Positions 1 through 12,229 of a stretch of DNA of 64,000 nucleotides are shown here, piece after piece. Position numbers and translations under genes: made by a program. The stretch is taken from contig JASBNA010000010.1 in NCBI GenBank assembly GCA_038087015.1, positions 806,001-870,000 on the forward strand. The letters are read 5' to 3'. The stretch comes from Cerrena zonata (taxonomy: Eukaryota > Basidiomycota > Agaricomycetes > Polyporales > Cerrenaceae). Position 1 is the first letter of the stretch. The number at the start of each line of letters is the position of its first letter. The notes below the pieces were generated by a model, which had not been told where the DNA came from, ran no database searches, and saw only the letters and a program-made list of their open reading frames with translations.

Positions 1-1650
1 TACTCCTGTACTCCAGTTGTCGACAAGCCAGAGTGACGGCTGATACTAGGGACTGTTTTGTTGGTTTGCTTGTTTTGTTGGTTTGCTAAAGAACATCCCT
101 ATAGTCCATAACAATAGGGGGGCTGTCGTATACTAGAGCCATCATCTGCGAGATTTTGAGGGCATCGATTACAGTTTCATATACGTACAGAGCGTATAAG
201 GCAGAGACGATGAACACAACATTGGTGGCCCCTAAATTTCGACAATAGGGCTAGGTCTCCGCTGCAGCTCTTTTTCGGAAGACAGCCGGCAGCCGATGAG
301 CCTTGAGAGGTTTCCACGAGGACAGTGTTGGAGATAGAAGCATACAATAGTAACGAGAGCGAGTCTGATATGGAATCGGGTCTCCCTATAAATATCGACC
401 CTAAACTGCGGTGTCGAGAAGTACGAAGATACCTACTGACGTGTTGGATGGTCATAACAGTGCCGTCACCTTAGACACCGAGTTCAAAGACTCTTTATAG
501 AGCCGGGCATGGCAGCTAACCTTTCGATGGTCTCGAGTGTAGTGATCTTCTCAGAAGAAGCCAACAAGTATATCCTGCAGTCGCTGTTATCTTATCTTCT
601 TCCTACTATTCAGAGGTAAGGGCAGGTGGAACAAGATGCGAGCGGAGCAAGAGAAGATTCATCCGGGGAGAGGAGGATCAAAGCTCCTGTAGAGTGTGCG
701 GGGAACAATGAAGGCTCTGAGTCGACCATAGCGTGGGACAATTGTTGACTCGAGGGAGCGGCGACGTGGGGAGGAGTGAGTATAGGAGGAATCCATCGAA
801 TGGACCTATTGAGACACGATAGAGAGAAGACACGAAGAGACCTTGGTGACGAAAAGTAGGTGAGCTTTGGTCACCAGCATCCAGTCGGAGAGCGTCGATG
901 AACAGACTGCGGTGTTTGTTCTCAAATAGAGATTCTCTACCCGTCGAAATACCATCCCGACTGCCTTGAGAGCCTTCGACGAGGTCAACAGTATAGACGG
1001 AGGAATATTGTGGATAGAGTTGAGTTGACCAGTCTGCGTTGAATCCAGGTAAGGATCTGGCAAGAGAAATTCACTCTACGTTGCAATGCTGGAGAGGCAA
1101 ACCATACGAAGGGGCGTACGTACCAATAGGATTATCACCCCGGTCCCACCACCACAGACATTAGCTCAGAGGCTACTTGGTATCACACGGGCACATGCTG
1201 AAACATCTGTAACCGTGACCTTGGCCTTTAGGTGGTCTCGAGCATGTGTGTAGCCTTTCCAAGAGAAGCGGCATATTGAAGCCTAGAGAAATAGTCGTTG
1301 TCGCTTGTCGGCCTTCTTTCTTTCAGCAGTAGGATCAGGTGGAACACGAGCTGAACCACAGAAGCTACACTGGCAGTCGACAAAAGACAGTCAGGGTTTG
1401 TAGGGGACGATGAAGGATGCGAGTCGACCATAGCGTGGGTTGATTGCGGGTTCCAGAGAGCGATGATGTTGTCAGGACTGCTGGGTAGAGGAGGAGGAAT
1501 CCATCGAACGCACCAGCTGTTGAGACACAATGGAGAGAAGACATGTTCGAGGACGACTCGGAGGAGTAGGTGACCTTCGGTTGCCAGCATCCAATCAGAG
1601 AGCGTCGATCAACGAGCGCTTGCGACGTTCTCTTCGACGTCATCCTGCAG
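1..1650 (-). pseudogene. R-family module, copy Ra1 (unidentified, decayed)
   Basis: This stretch matches 14.5-15.7 kb (Ra2) and, inverted, 60.5-61.6 kb (Ra3). Shared landmarks are a GAGTCGACCATAGCGTG-type block near 720 and again near 1,420, and an AGAGTGACGGCTGATAC-type block near 30. I read it as an old gene on the minus strand because the longest coding-like frames are there: 120 residues at 1,228-1,590 and 92 residues at 177-455. None continues through the whole module and no domain is recognised. The front block occurs twice (about 600-1,060 and 1,230-1,640), suggesting a local tandem duplication. It lies divergent to the F module that follows. The left end runs off the window. Function unknown. 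Confidence 0.4.
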
Positions 1651-1699
1651 GCTTGGCGACCTACCACTCCCTCCACTCCTACAGCTGTACAGAGCTATT

Positions 1700-3300
1700 C
1701 CGAGTATTCATTTGAGTCTATGCTTATTCTTGGACTACTTTCACAGCCCGCTGGCTCTCCCTATGGAGCATCGCCCATTCATATGCATCCCGACAATTAA
1801 CACCTATGCAGGCCTTCGCACTCGCCTTCAAGCTATTTGTACTAGTTTAAAGCATGCATACTATTCTGCTGATATATCTCATTTACTGGCTTGACGTACT
1901 AAGACTATTACGGATATCAGAATTAAGACATGAAATCGAACGGTTAGGCGTACGTTGTTCGTATCTTCATATCTGGCCAATACAGTATACTTAACAAGTG
2001 GTTTCCTTGCCCTGTTTTGACCTAGTTTGACCACGAAGCTATGGTTCACAGTTGGACAGCTTATCATTTTGGTTATGGATACCACGCCTTCCTTTGTAAG
2101 CTCCCTCCTTTTTCACGATCGTCAGTCGATCAACATTGTTTAGGCTCCCCATGCCTGTGCGCAAGTCGTCCACGTCACGCCTCCACCTACTCTCACTTTC
2201 AGATGCATACCGACCTCGACTCCTCGCTCGACACTCCACCCATCAACATTTGTCAATGGGGAATATTGCACCCTTCATGATCCTCCGCGCCAACACCCGT
2301 TTTCAACAAGCCACACCTTTATAGCTTCGGAATCTCATCTCATCTCAATTTAAAACCGGGGATCCTTGAAACTATCATACCGCGCTCATAGCACAGCACC
2401 TTTCATGTCTCGCTATCTAGGGGATCGAGCTCCTCGCTCGAGTCCTAGCAATACGAACACAACATGGCAGTATCTTTTGACGAGTCCTCACAGTGACATT
2501 CCTTTCGGTGCTGTCCCTTCTATCTTCCTTTACGACAAGACGTACGACTGCCGTATCAGAGAGGGTCAACCACTCTTCTTTGCTTGGAGTATCACATCCA
2601 ACCTTCATCGCCTCTCAATCTATCCATCTCACATCTTGATTGATCCCTCCATCATCTACGCCCAAGATGTATTGCGTTTACGAAGCGCCTTCGAATGCAG
2701 ATATCAGTCTTTTGGGAGTTGTATCCTATCCATCGTGTTGCCTCAGTTCGATTCTCGGTTTCTCGAAGTGAAATTTGTCAACCCCTCGTCTCGATATTTG
2801 CCATGCTTCCTTTGTTCGTTTGGATAGCCTCATCTGATCCTTTTGATGGCTGCCCTTGGACATCCGAGATCCCCATCGTCCAAGCCTGGAAGGGTGTCGC
2901 TGTCATTCTCTATCAAGACGAATCAGGCGACTATTTACCCCGAGAACTTATCCACGGGACTCGTTGGAACATGCTGGTGTTATATGCACACGTTGATGAT
3001 ACTAGAAAGATGTTAGATAGTCAGCCCCCTAAACTTGTCGTAGCTCCGACCACTCAAATCTTTCCGCTCTCGCCACATTACAACACCCACCGAGGCGTAC
3101 GGCGATAACTCTTGAGACTAGGTGTCCTCGTCGCCCTACCGACATACCAGCCATTGCTACGAAATGCGTTCACGTCGGTTGGTTCCTGTTCATGACGTTT
3201 TTGGACGTCTTTCCTGGCGTTCCTAATGATACCTGCAGGCCTTACGCGTTTGCCTTTATGGACTGAATACATCCTATGATTCCTATCCGAACCATTCGTC
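1700..3300 (+). pseudogene. F-family module, copy F1 (unidentified, possibly F-box/LRR-like, decayed)
   Basis: This is related to 10.2-12.15, 15.8-18.1, 18.9-21.9 and 27.8-30.3 kb and, inverted, to 60.4-58.9 kb. The clearest shared sites are a CAATGGGGAATATTGCA-like motif near 2,255 and a block near 2,690-2,830 encoding a short hydrophobic stretch also seen in F3' and F4. Frames are open only in pieces: 153 residues at 2,366-2,827, then 137 residues at 2,695-3,108 in another frame. It is therefore a frameshifted remnant or a gene with many short exons. The family assignment rests only on alternating leucines and a tryptophan-isoleucine-histidine pattern in better copies. It sits divergent from Ra1 and upstream of a D gene, as F3 and F5 do. 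Confidence 0.35.
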
Positions 3301-5640
3301 TCGATGATTCTTTGAATTCGCGCGGAACCTTCTCGTCGGTTCTTTTATCGTCCCTTTCCGGACACCATGATCCCATCTCTCAACTGTTAAATCAGATTTT
3401 GAACGCGAAGGTGTACTTACGGTGGTTCTTGGAGAACTATGCGTGCTCACATCTTTTTCGTGTCTGGGTCACAATAATTCCCCTTGTATATAGATCTAGA
3501 CACTCGCCTGCTAAAAGGGGTGCAGAATCCTCTTTGAAATTGTGATGTACCCCACCGCATCTACGAAAACGCTCGTCTCAGGAGTACCGTTTCTGTGGCC
3601 ATCATCGAGGAGCCCCATCTCATGCTCACACCCTTACGATGGCTGGTGGTGTATCATGACGAGGTATCACCAGTTATGTCGTTTTTTAAACCGCGTTCCA
3701 CACCTGTCATGAAGAGAGGCGATGTTGAAGGTAAGAACGAACTTTGGATCGAGGCCCTTTAATGAAATATATATGTAGCAGTAGGTGAAGGTATGCACAT
3801 ATAGAGATTGGTGATGGCATCCATAGGAGAATGAACATCGAAATGACATATACATCGAGAATTGAGATCGTAGCTGCGATAGTCGCAACATTGGATGAAG
3901 GGCCGATGAAGCATAAGTATACGGTGATTGTTTGGGGCATATCCAGGCTGCTTCCGGTGCTTGGAGGCGGATGTAATTGTATAACGAGGTAGCCGGTTGA
4001 GAGATAGACATCTTGGAGCATGACCAAGTGAAGGTGGTCAATGATTCGAAGCGAGCCAAATGTTGATAAGGGAGAGAGGCCGACGTCAATCGAGACTATC
4101 AACGAGAGGATAGCTCTTAACGCGTCACTTAAATATATAAGGGGCTTGGATCCGGAAACGAGTCTTGACCGCATCACGGAGTAGGACAGGGGGGCAGGAA
4201 TAATCGGGCTTTCCAGGCAAGACAAGAAGCATTGAGCCAGGAAGTTCGTAATATTCTTGGTTTGACCTCGTTCCATAGGAATATGTAGTGAGAGTGGCAG
4301 TACCCTATAACAAAAAGGTCAGCGTAGGGGAAAAATGAGCGCATATACCCACCAATATGAACAGGCTATAGGCGAAAGCGGAAAACAACGAGCATATACA
4401 CGAGATATGGTATTCGTCGCTATTTTGTATGTATGGCGATTGTCATTGTCTCGAGAACTTTCAAATCAAGCCCACAAAGACACTAATTTCGTTATTGATG
4501 TATATAACAGTGTAAACGGGTACTGGGCTGGTAGGTGTGTCAAGACGAAGGTGAACGGACTCATTCGAAGCGATGTGTAATATGACATCCAGCGACTCCT
4601 TTCGATATCGAAGGTGCTGAGGGACGAGTCTTGAAATGACGAGGTTCGGATTTGGCGGCTCGATAAGTATCAACATAAACTTCGTATCCTAGTAGTGAGA
4701 TGAAAGTTTACGATACGCATATCGTACAGTCTCTCTCGATTTGTAGGGAGATTGAGTTGAGGTCGGGTCAGCTGTGGAGAAATCATGATATGACAGATGG
4801 GGGATACGAGGGAAGCCACTCATATGGCTGATGCGGCTGAATAGGAGAATAGATCTAGTAGAGAATTCTGAATAGGTAAAACGGAGTATAGGAGTATTTC
4901 GATGCACACCTATTTCGTTGCAACGCTTCCTGCATGCATCGCGTTATTGTTATTGTAGGAACCCTGTCCCTAGCACTCGAGTGTGTCGAGATATACTCTG
5001 TAGGGAGTAGAACATGGGACTGAGAGAGAGTTCAAGCTAGCAATACTCAATAAGTGTATCTCACCTTGTCCATACGATCATACGAGTCATTCTACCATGA
5101 GTAGCTGGTGAGCTCGAGGCATGGTCGGAGTATGTCAGCTTGAAACGAGTATTGCCGCAGAGACAAAGAAGGAAACATGATGTCTCCGTCTACGGAGTCG
5201 GCCTGGATCAAAGATCCACAGTAAAAGATCCTACAGTATAAGGGAAGACAAGCGGTATTGGTTCGGACTGAGACTCGGAGGCATGATATAGAGAGAGAAG
5301 ATGAGGAAGAGCCGCTCGAGAACCTCACTGGCAATCCTGTACACTCGGGTCTGACATCATCTACATGTTCGGCACGTCCATCGATGTCCCTCGATACAGT
5401 ACAAACTCACCCGCTGACTTCCTTGTGGCACTTCTCGACAGCATGGGCCCTGCACGAGTTGCTGACTTGTAAGTACTCCAGGTGATGTCACACTTGGAGG
5501 CTTCGTACTTCTTCCAGGCTTCCTCTGCTCCATCCAATCAACTGCCTGGCCGTTCTCGTTCCTGAACGCTCTGTACCCTTTTCTACGCATATGATTTACC
5601 TCGGTAGTACTATCAGGCTCGCATCAAGAATGCTGTGCAT
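3300..5640. other. Degenerate spacer between F1 and the D-linked segment
   Basis: No gene can be supported here. On the minus strand a 189-residue frame with a true ATG (4,276-3,707) overlaps a 140-residue frame (4,089-3,667). Neither shows a recognised domain, and two overlapping open frames on one strand suggest low stop density rather than coding. The stretch also carries one copy of a dispersed repeat at 4,895-5,121. The rest, including 4,330-4,690, has no structure I can interpret. Confidence 0.4.
4895..5121 (+). repeat. Dispersed repeat of about 230 bases, copy 1
   Basis: This stretch is the inverse of 34,545-34,774, at roughly 80 percent identity by eye. Both copies start at TTCGATGCACACC and contain a TTATTGTTATTGTAGGA block, a CTGTAGGGAGT block and GACTGAGAGAGAGTTCAAG, ending near ACCATGAGTAGCT. 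The ATG within GATGCACACC opens a short hydrophobic frame that ends at an AG-like site in both copies, so it may be the first exon of a lost gene. No terminal inverted repeats or target duplication were seen. Confidence 0.7.
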
Positions 5641-6060
5641 ATCACTGTATTTGCGTACCATACGATACTGCACGGAGGGTCCCTACCGTAATTCTGTGCC
5701 GAACTCGCCTCAACTAGTTCACGGTAGCCTTCTGAATCGATGGCCCTTGTCCATCCCTAACCTATGAGTTCCTTCAGGCATACTCAACTATACCTAGTCT
5801 CTGATTCGGAAGAGATATCTGCGCTGGTAGAAACAAGGTACTCTATCATGTGTTCTATCATCCTCGCCACACTGGCATCCTCAAGCTGCAGCCCTTCAAT
5901 AGATGATGATGAAAGATTCCGCACCCTTCCTATCCATACTACCTTGAACATCGTGTTTGACCTACTCACCCTGTAGCAAAATGGACGATGCTTCGATCCC
6001 TGGATCTCGTATCACCTGGTATTGTGTACCAGCTCACTTTCGGAGCTAATCACCCAGAAG
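5640..6060 (+). pseudogene. D-linked upstream segment X, copy 1
   Basis: This block precedes a D gene and recurs, inverted, at 58.8-58.2 kb. A shorter part recurs near 22.62-22.76 kb. Shared landmarks are GAGGGTCCCTAC, TCGATGGCCCTT, GTTCCTTCA-GCATACT, GATATCTGCGCTG and a final CTTCGATCCCTGGATCTCGTATCACC. Copy 3 has the longest frame (160 codons, no ATG start). Here the frame is broken by stops. It may be the 3' end of the F gene or a separate small gene; no domain is recognised. Confidence 0.4.
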
Positions 6061-6479
6061 AGCATACTCCCTATCATCTTACTTGCATGGATGCAACACA
6101 CTCAATGTTAACCCCCCCCCTCCCCAAAGTTTCGAGTCTTCTACCTTGATTACTATGCCAATCTCACCTCATTGAGGGTATGACACTTCGGGTCATTGTT
6201 GTAGCTCACAACTACCAAAGACCTTGCTACAACATGTTGTCTCCATCTTTTGTGTCGATGCTAGTCATCTCAGTTACCATTTTTCTTTGGTCTGTTTACA
6301 CAAACCCTATTGTAACTGTCATACATTGTAAACTGCATGGCTATTTTGATGTGTTGTATTATTTGTCCGGTAGGTGGTTCATTTATATATATGTGCATGT
6401 TTGCTTTTATGCCTCTACCCTCAACCTTTCCAACCTCAATTCATCTCACACCAATTGAGTCTACTTCTGTCTCGCTATT

Positions 6480-8322
6480 ATGTCTGATGAGCTAGGTTTC
6501 ACTCCTGATGAAGCTAATCTCCAGATGTATGAGTTCATATTTTATTACTATAGCTATCTAATACATGTTCTCTAGCTCTCAAATTCAGCTTAAGAACTTC
6601 ATTTTTACTATTGCATTGAGTAATCACTATGATATAATGGATAGTCACAAACTAAAATTATTCATAGCTCTTCCTGTCTATGATACAATTTTGTCCTTCC
6701 CAAAGGAAGTCAAGTGTATCTGGCAAGGACAGTTTGGCACAGGGCCTGTTCTGTACCTGTTTATCAGATATGGCACTATATTCAATGTGCTTTTGAGCCT
6801 GCTTGAAGGGTTTCCAACCTCTAAAACAGTGATTGTAAGTAACATCTCAAATACTGTTACATTCCACTAAATCAAGATGCTAGGGGTAAATTGATTATAT
6901 TCATCACAAGTATGATACTACTAACACTTCAATAAGTTGCAAGGTGCTATATTTTGTAGTTAATATTGTAGATCTCTGTTGTCTTCTTTCATATGCAGGC
7001 AGGTGACTAGTATATCTCAATAACATGGACTAACAATATAGCACTCTTATAGCATTTGACTGTGTGCGCATCTGGAGCATCTGCCAACATGCATGGATTC
7101 CCACTATCCTGGTATTTGTGTTGAGTATGTTTGAGCCAGCTATCAATATCGTGAGTGTCAATATCCACTCAATATAAATCAGCACTTATATTATAAATAG
7201 TATGCCCGGCTTCCAACCTTTGTGGGATCATATCTAGTTGTACCATCAGGTCCATTGGCAGGGTGCTGGACTGAGACAGATATCATCCTGTATAGATAGT
7301 AAGCCAACTAGTCTCAAAGAAATATCGATATTGACATCTGATGTAGTTGTATGATACCACTATTTCACTTTCATATATGCTGATAGGTGATTTTTACAGT
7401 GGGTGTGATTACCAGAGCAATCTCTGTGACTGCAGATGCTGTGGTGCTAGGTCTCACCTTGTGGAAAACAATCTATATTTTTAGAGAAGGGGCAGAGGTT
7501 AGAGTTGGTAGCAAGCTTACTACTAGACTGGCATATGGAGGTAGTATTGTCAATATCAACAATTCCATATTCACCAGCTGATATAACTGCTTATAGGATC
7601 TATGCAATTTGGGTAGGTTGTATATACTTAAATACTCACAGGCATCACTCAATAGTTTTAGCATATTGCTTCTTCTCAACATCCTTGCAGTGCTTCTTGA
7701 TATTTTAGCTGTTGCAGGAAATGGTATTGTAAGCGACAGTAATTGTTATATACATATGAAATTAATAACATCTTTGTAGACCTCTCCAAATGCTTCAGAG
7801 TTTATCTTTATCCAACAAGTGTCAGTCAACTTCTTGAATTCTTTTTTAACCTTTTTAACTATATTTTATAGCCTCAACTCTATCATCCTCTCACACTTTA
7901 TCCTGAGCCTCCGCTCTACCTATCATACAACCAGCAATCCCTCACAGACAAGCTCAAAGCAGTCAAGTCTGCACTTTGCCTCAGCTGTAGAAGGGAACAT
8001 GGGAGCCAGCCTAAGTGGTTCTTGGGGAAGTAACAGAAATGCTGATGAAGAAGAGACAGAGAAAGTCCAGTATTCTGGTTATCCATTTGCTGCTGGATTG
8101 GCTAATATCCAGGAAGTCAGTGGAGATGAGAATGGGGAGGAGATGCCACAGGCTGGGTGAGTATTATTACCTCTACTTACTCAGATAATCACTAACATTT
8201 ATGGTTATATTTGAAGCCCATCTGGTATCACTCATGACTCTGAGGTTCTCACCACAAGTATTGGTACCAGTACTTCTGCAGTTGGAGGGATTGAGGAGAT
8301 TGAGTTACAAGAGATTGTCTAA
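6480..8322 (+). CDS. DUF6533-family membrane protein, copy D1 (multi-exon)
   Basis: DUF6533 proteins are Agaricomycete membrane proteins with about seven predicted helices and no assigned function. The diagnostic N-terminal motif is seen at about 6,670-6,810: a VYD-x2-LSFPKEV-x2-IW core followed by LYLFIRY. Later exons encode AFDCVRIW (near 7,060), a TRAISVTADAVVLGLTLWKT helix (7,405-7,480), and SLNSIILSHFILSLRS (7,875-7,920). An acidic tail is spliced through the GTGAGT near 8,158 to an end in IELQEIV. Start ATG 6,480 and stop TAA 8,320-8,322 are conserved in D3. About seven short introns are needed and the first junction is unresolved. The gene is AT-rich compared with the housekeeping genes. 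Likely intact, but splicing is unproven. Confidence 0.7.
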
Positions 8323-8599
8323 ATGTTGGGATATAGCAGCAGACTATTTATTAGTGATCTTCTGTCTATGTATGTGCTTGTCCTACTTTATGTTTCTTCA
8401 TTCCCTGTTTTCTATATATATTGACAGTGTATATTCAACACCTTAACTTACACAACAGGGATCCCAAACTCATACCTCAAATCAATTTACCTGTACCAAC
8501 TGCAGCTACTAGTAATATTAATGACTTCACTGGGAGTCATGAACATACTCCTGTTATGAAAAAACAAAGGTCCTGGGGATCAACTTCAGAGTGAAGTTG

Positions 8600-10080
8600 T
8601 CTCCCCCAAGTCAACACGTCACACATCTAACTTGCGAGTATCCTCCGTGTTTCGGATTCTGTGAATAATGAACTTGACCTTCTGGATATTGGTCCAGACG
8701 TGATGGCTCAGCATGGCGTCGGATGGATTGGCACCTACAATGTCCAGGATGGCGGCGTCGGTACATGTCATACTTTTTTTAACAGCCGCAGGTCTGGGGA
8801 CTTGGATCACAAGCATTCGAAGGAGACCACTCGTTACAATTCCGGTTGTAAAGCTTTCCAGTACAACAGGACTCGTATCGGACAAACTTTGATGCCAGCA
8901 AAAACGGGCTTGTCGGAATCTCCCGTCAATGGTCGAGCTCCAATCATGACACCTTTGAAATATACCAAGAGCATCTGAGCTTGTACATTCGTGAATAAAG
9001 CTGATACGTACAAGTATTGAAAGTCATCATTGACATCGAGGATCATTTTTTCTTCGGTAGCCTCACCACGGCAAAACACTCACTGCGGTACCATTAAAAC
9101 ATTCGTTAGGCTGGAAAATTGAGCCGGTTACCTTTCCTCAGAGTATTGTGCTAATGGACCTCTAGTACGCCTGAATGAAGCACGCCGCTCTTGGCACTTG
9201 CTTACATCGCTAATAGGCCGGATCGATGGGGCAAGTACTACTAGACGTTATGCTGAGTCGTCAGAGGATGCTCCAATGATCACATACCTGATAGCAGTAG
9301 TGCAACAGGTTTATTTCAGAGCCACGCCGTAGCCATCTCTGCAGCGTTGATCATACGTACAGAACATAAACTGCGGACATGATTCAGATGAGGTCAATGT
9401 TTGCGACTCCAATACAATCGAGTCTCGGTTCTTGTTCTGGAACCAAAATTTTCTGACCGTCGGATTGTCCAGTATCTGTGGTACCTCTGGAGGTTTCGAC
9501 AAGGCCCATGTTCCAGGTCGAAGGATACAAGCATCTTGTGAGCGATACCGCTTGACGTGGAGTCCAAGAGATAACTTCAGTCGTCCTATGGTGTAATATC
9601 ATGCAAGCACTGAGCATACAAAGAAGCGTACCTACAAATGCAACGGCCGATAATTCTCTTCACCGGATGATCAGGCTGAGTAGCTAACAGAGAAACAGGC
9701 ATATTGAAGCAAACCTTTCCGTAGTCTCGAGCGTAGAAGGCTTCTCAGAAAGGCAGCACACTCACCCTCGAGCTTCCGGGACAGAGCAGTCATCGTGATC
9801 CCATTGTCTACCTGTTCTTCAACAGCAGGGAGGAAGTAAAGCAAGAGGTCAGTCGACCAGAGAAGAGCAAGTCAGAGCCTCCGCAAGGGGGAGAACCAGT
9901 AAGACTTTGAGTCGAGTCAACTATACTTAGTGTGGGACAATTGTTAGTTTGAGGGAGCGAGACTGCAGAGAAGACGACCAGGTAGTGGCGGAATCCATCC
10001 AACGGTCTTGTTGAAACACAGTGGAGAAGACACGAAGAGGACGATGAGGATTAGGTGAGCATTCAGCGTCGATCAATTCG
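8600..10080 (-). pseudogene. R-family module, copy Rb1 (unidentified, decayed)
   Basis: This is the counterpart of 26.4-27.66 kb (Rb2). Both share TTGTACATTCGTGAATAAAG followed by CTGATACGTAC (here 8,979-9,009) and an ATCTCCCGTCAATGGTCGAGC-like stretch. The 5' block near 9,800-10,000 carries the GTGGGACAATTGTTAG and GAATCCATC motifs common to all R copies. Minus-strand frames of 81 (9,079-8,834), 77 (9,617-9,384) and 64 residues look like separate exons. Their 3' part differs from Ra copies, so two R subtypes exist: Ra before F-D and Rb before F-K. No domain is recognised, and no uninterrupted splice model could be built. Confidence 0.35.
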
Positions 10081-10199
10081 GGCGCTTGCTTGTCATCTCT
10101 CCGTTCCGTTCATTACGATGCTATCGACAACGACATAGCTTACTCTACCGACAATGAACTGAACTGCTACGAATCTTGAAACCCTTGGCCTACTATTCT

Positions 10200-12150
10200 C
10201 TCTATAGCCCTGCCTCACCCCGCTCAGCTATTCAGGTGAGCAGTATCCATCCCCCAGCTAGTCGATACCTCCAGACATCCCCTTGGATGAGCTCAGGCCG
10301 TCTCCGCTGCTCGAAAGCGTGCCTCCCCTAGTACCGGTACATCCCATCTTTCAATTGGATGTTTGAAATGAATGGGGAGATTATCTTTCGGATCTAGAGT
10401 ATGGGCATAAACGGCTGACTTACATCATGCGTACGCTCGTCCCATTCCATTGCTTGTACGGCTCACTAACCCTGTATACATGTAGAAGGTTTAGTCTCTT
10501 ATCCTCATCTAGATAGAGCTTGAAACCTTGCCGCAGAAACTCGAACTTAGCCATCGCTATAGACTGTTCCTTGATACAACCTTCAGCTTTCTTCATACCC
10601 TCGACCTCGACTGGTCAACGTCAAGTATTATACACAGCTCCTTCATCAAAGACCAGCTTCGAACGCATACATTTCTAGATTTACACTTACTCAACACCTC
10701 TTTGTCTGTCAATGGGATATCATGCATCCCTCTCAATCCTCATTGTCTTCTCGCCTTCGTTGGTTTTCGTATTCTTAACGTATTCATGTTTGTCAATCTA
10801 CAATATATCCGCCTCGAGGCTCGATTTGAGGATAGATGTCACACCACACTCATCGCACGGTACTTTCACGGCATGTTTTCAATGCACCGGAACTATTCGC
10901 TCTCGATCCTGACTATGACTATAGTATTTTAGCATACAGTCAGACCCTCTATTCAATACCCTCCGCTTATTCCCCGATGTTTTCCTTCTCGACAACTTAT
11001 AAAGCTACTGAGAAAACGTGATTAAGCACTCGAATATTGCATCCAACCTTCATCCCATCCCAGTCTGTTACCTTCCGCCTTCATTGATCTCCCATCACCC
11101 ATATTCAATGCCTCGCATATACGGGAGAATCTCGAATGTGGATTGAGGTTTTCGGAAAGGAATCTGCCTTTCGGACTCAATTCGAATCCCATTTCCTCAA
11201 AGTGCAATTTGACAATACCTTGTCCCGGGATTCTCTTTTCTTGCTCGTTTAGGGACATCCCTTGGATGACTACCTTCGGACACATGAACTCCCGTTTACC
11301 TAGGCCTGGAAGAGTACCACCACCGGGCTACACAACTCTCACCTCGGGACCCACATCTCTGCTCAGATTTACGAGATTCAGAGCGATGTGCGAGATTGCA
11401 GCTGTACGTATACCTTTATGACTCCATATTGATGTCATGACCATCTCTAATGCTCATCACCATGCCATCTAACTCATTGTGCCCTCAGATCGCCATTCTC
11501 CGCTTCTCAATACGTCCCATCTGTGAGTGATGTGGTGCCAGAAGAGAAAGATTGGGACTTGATGTCCTATTGGTATTTCGCTGACGTGGTGTCATGGAAT
11601 GTAATCCCTGACGGTGAACGCATGAAACGGTACACCTCTGGGTTGTCCGTCTCGGCGTTTCCAGCGATATTTATGTCTCCGATGACACTCGCACTCTCGT
11701 CTCATGGGCTTCGTGTATCTTGGATTATCTCGATGAGCCTGCCCCATCAACACTTCGTAAGGTCTTTTCTGTACCTCTACGATCCCATCCAATCAGTTAT
11801 AGGATTGTGTTCCGAATATGAGTGCTGGCTATATGACAATAGTACATGCTCATTCTTCTTACATGGCCCATACTGATTATTTATGATTATAAAATCTTTC
11901 CTGTTATAGCATGCAGGATCTGATCTTGAACTACGCTGTAGGCTGCCGTTACGCTCGGTATACTCTTAATGAGTCGGGCAAAAACGCTCCGTTCTTATTC
12001 CTCCAGCCTTGTCTAACGCCAAATCTATGTCTGTACGTTCCCTCGCCTGATTGTCGTGATCTTTGTCTCATCTTATGACGAGACCTAACTGCGATTTCAT
12101 AGGTAATCTCACGATCTTAGATGCAAGAGTGAGTTATAAGATCGGGCACT
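10200..12150 (+). pseudogene. F-family module, copy F2
   Basis: The copy begins divergent to Rb1 and ends about 80 bases before K1. It contains the family landmarks CCTCGACCTCGACTGGTCAA (near 10,600), CTTCATCAAAGACCAGCTTC, GTCAATGGGATATCATGCAT (near 10,710) and GGCATGTTTTCAATGCA (near 10,870). Open frames of 134 (10,528-10,932), 92 (11,143-11,421) and 117 residues (11,523-11,876) lie in different frames, with GT-AG-like signals between some. It is either a gene with many short exons or a frameshifted relic; I favour the relic. A leucine-rich pattern suggests an F-box/LRR-like ancestry, weakly. The F-K order is repeated at 27.8-31.3 kb. Confidence 0.35.
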
Positions 12151-12229
12151 AAATATTGTCAGCGTGGGAAATAATGCTTCTAGTTATTCTGACTTTACAC
12201 GCTGGACCTGTCATCACTACACCATCACC

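Noticed and set aside
3707..4276. 189-codon minus-strand frame with ATG as a gene
   Set aside because: A second long frame overlaps it on the same strand, no motif is recognised and no counterpart is seen in other units; kept only as a note in the spacer entry.
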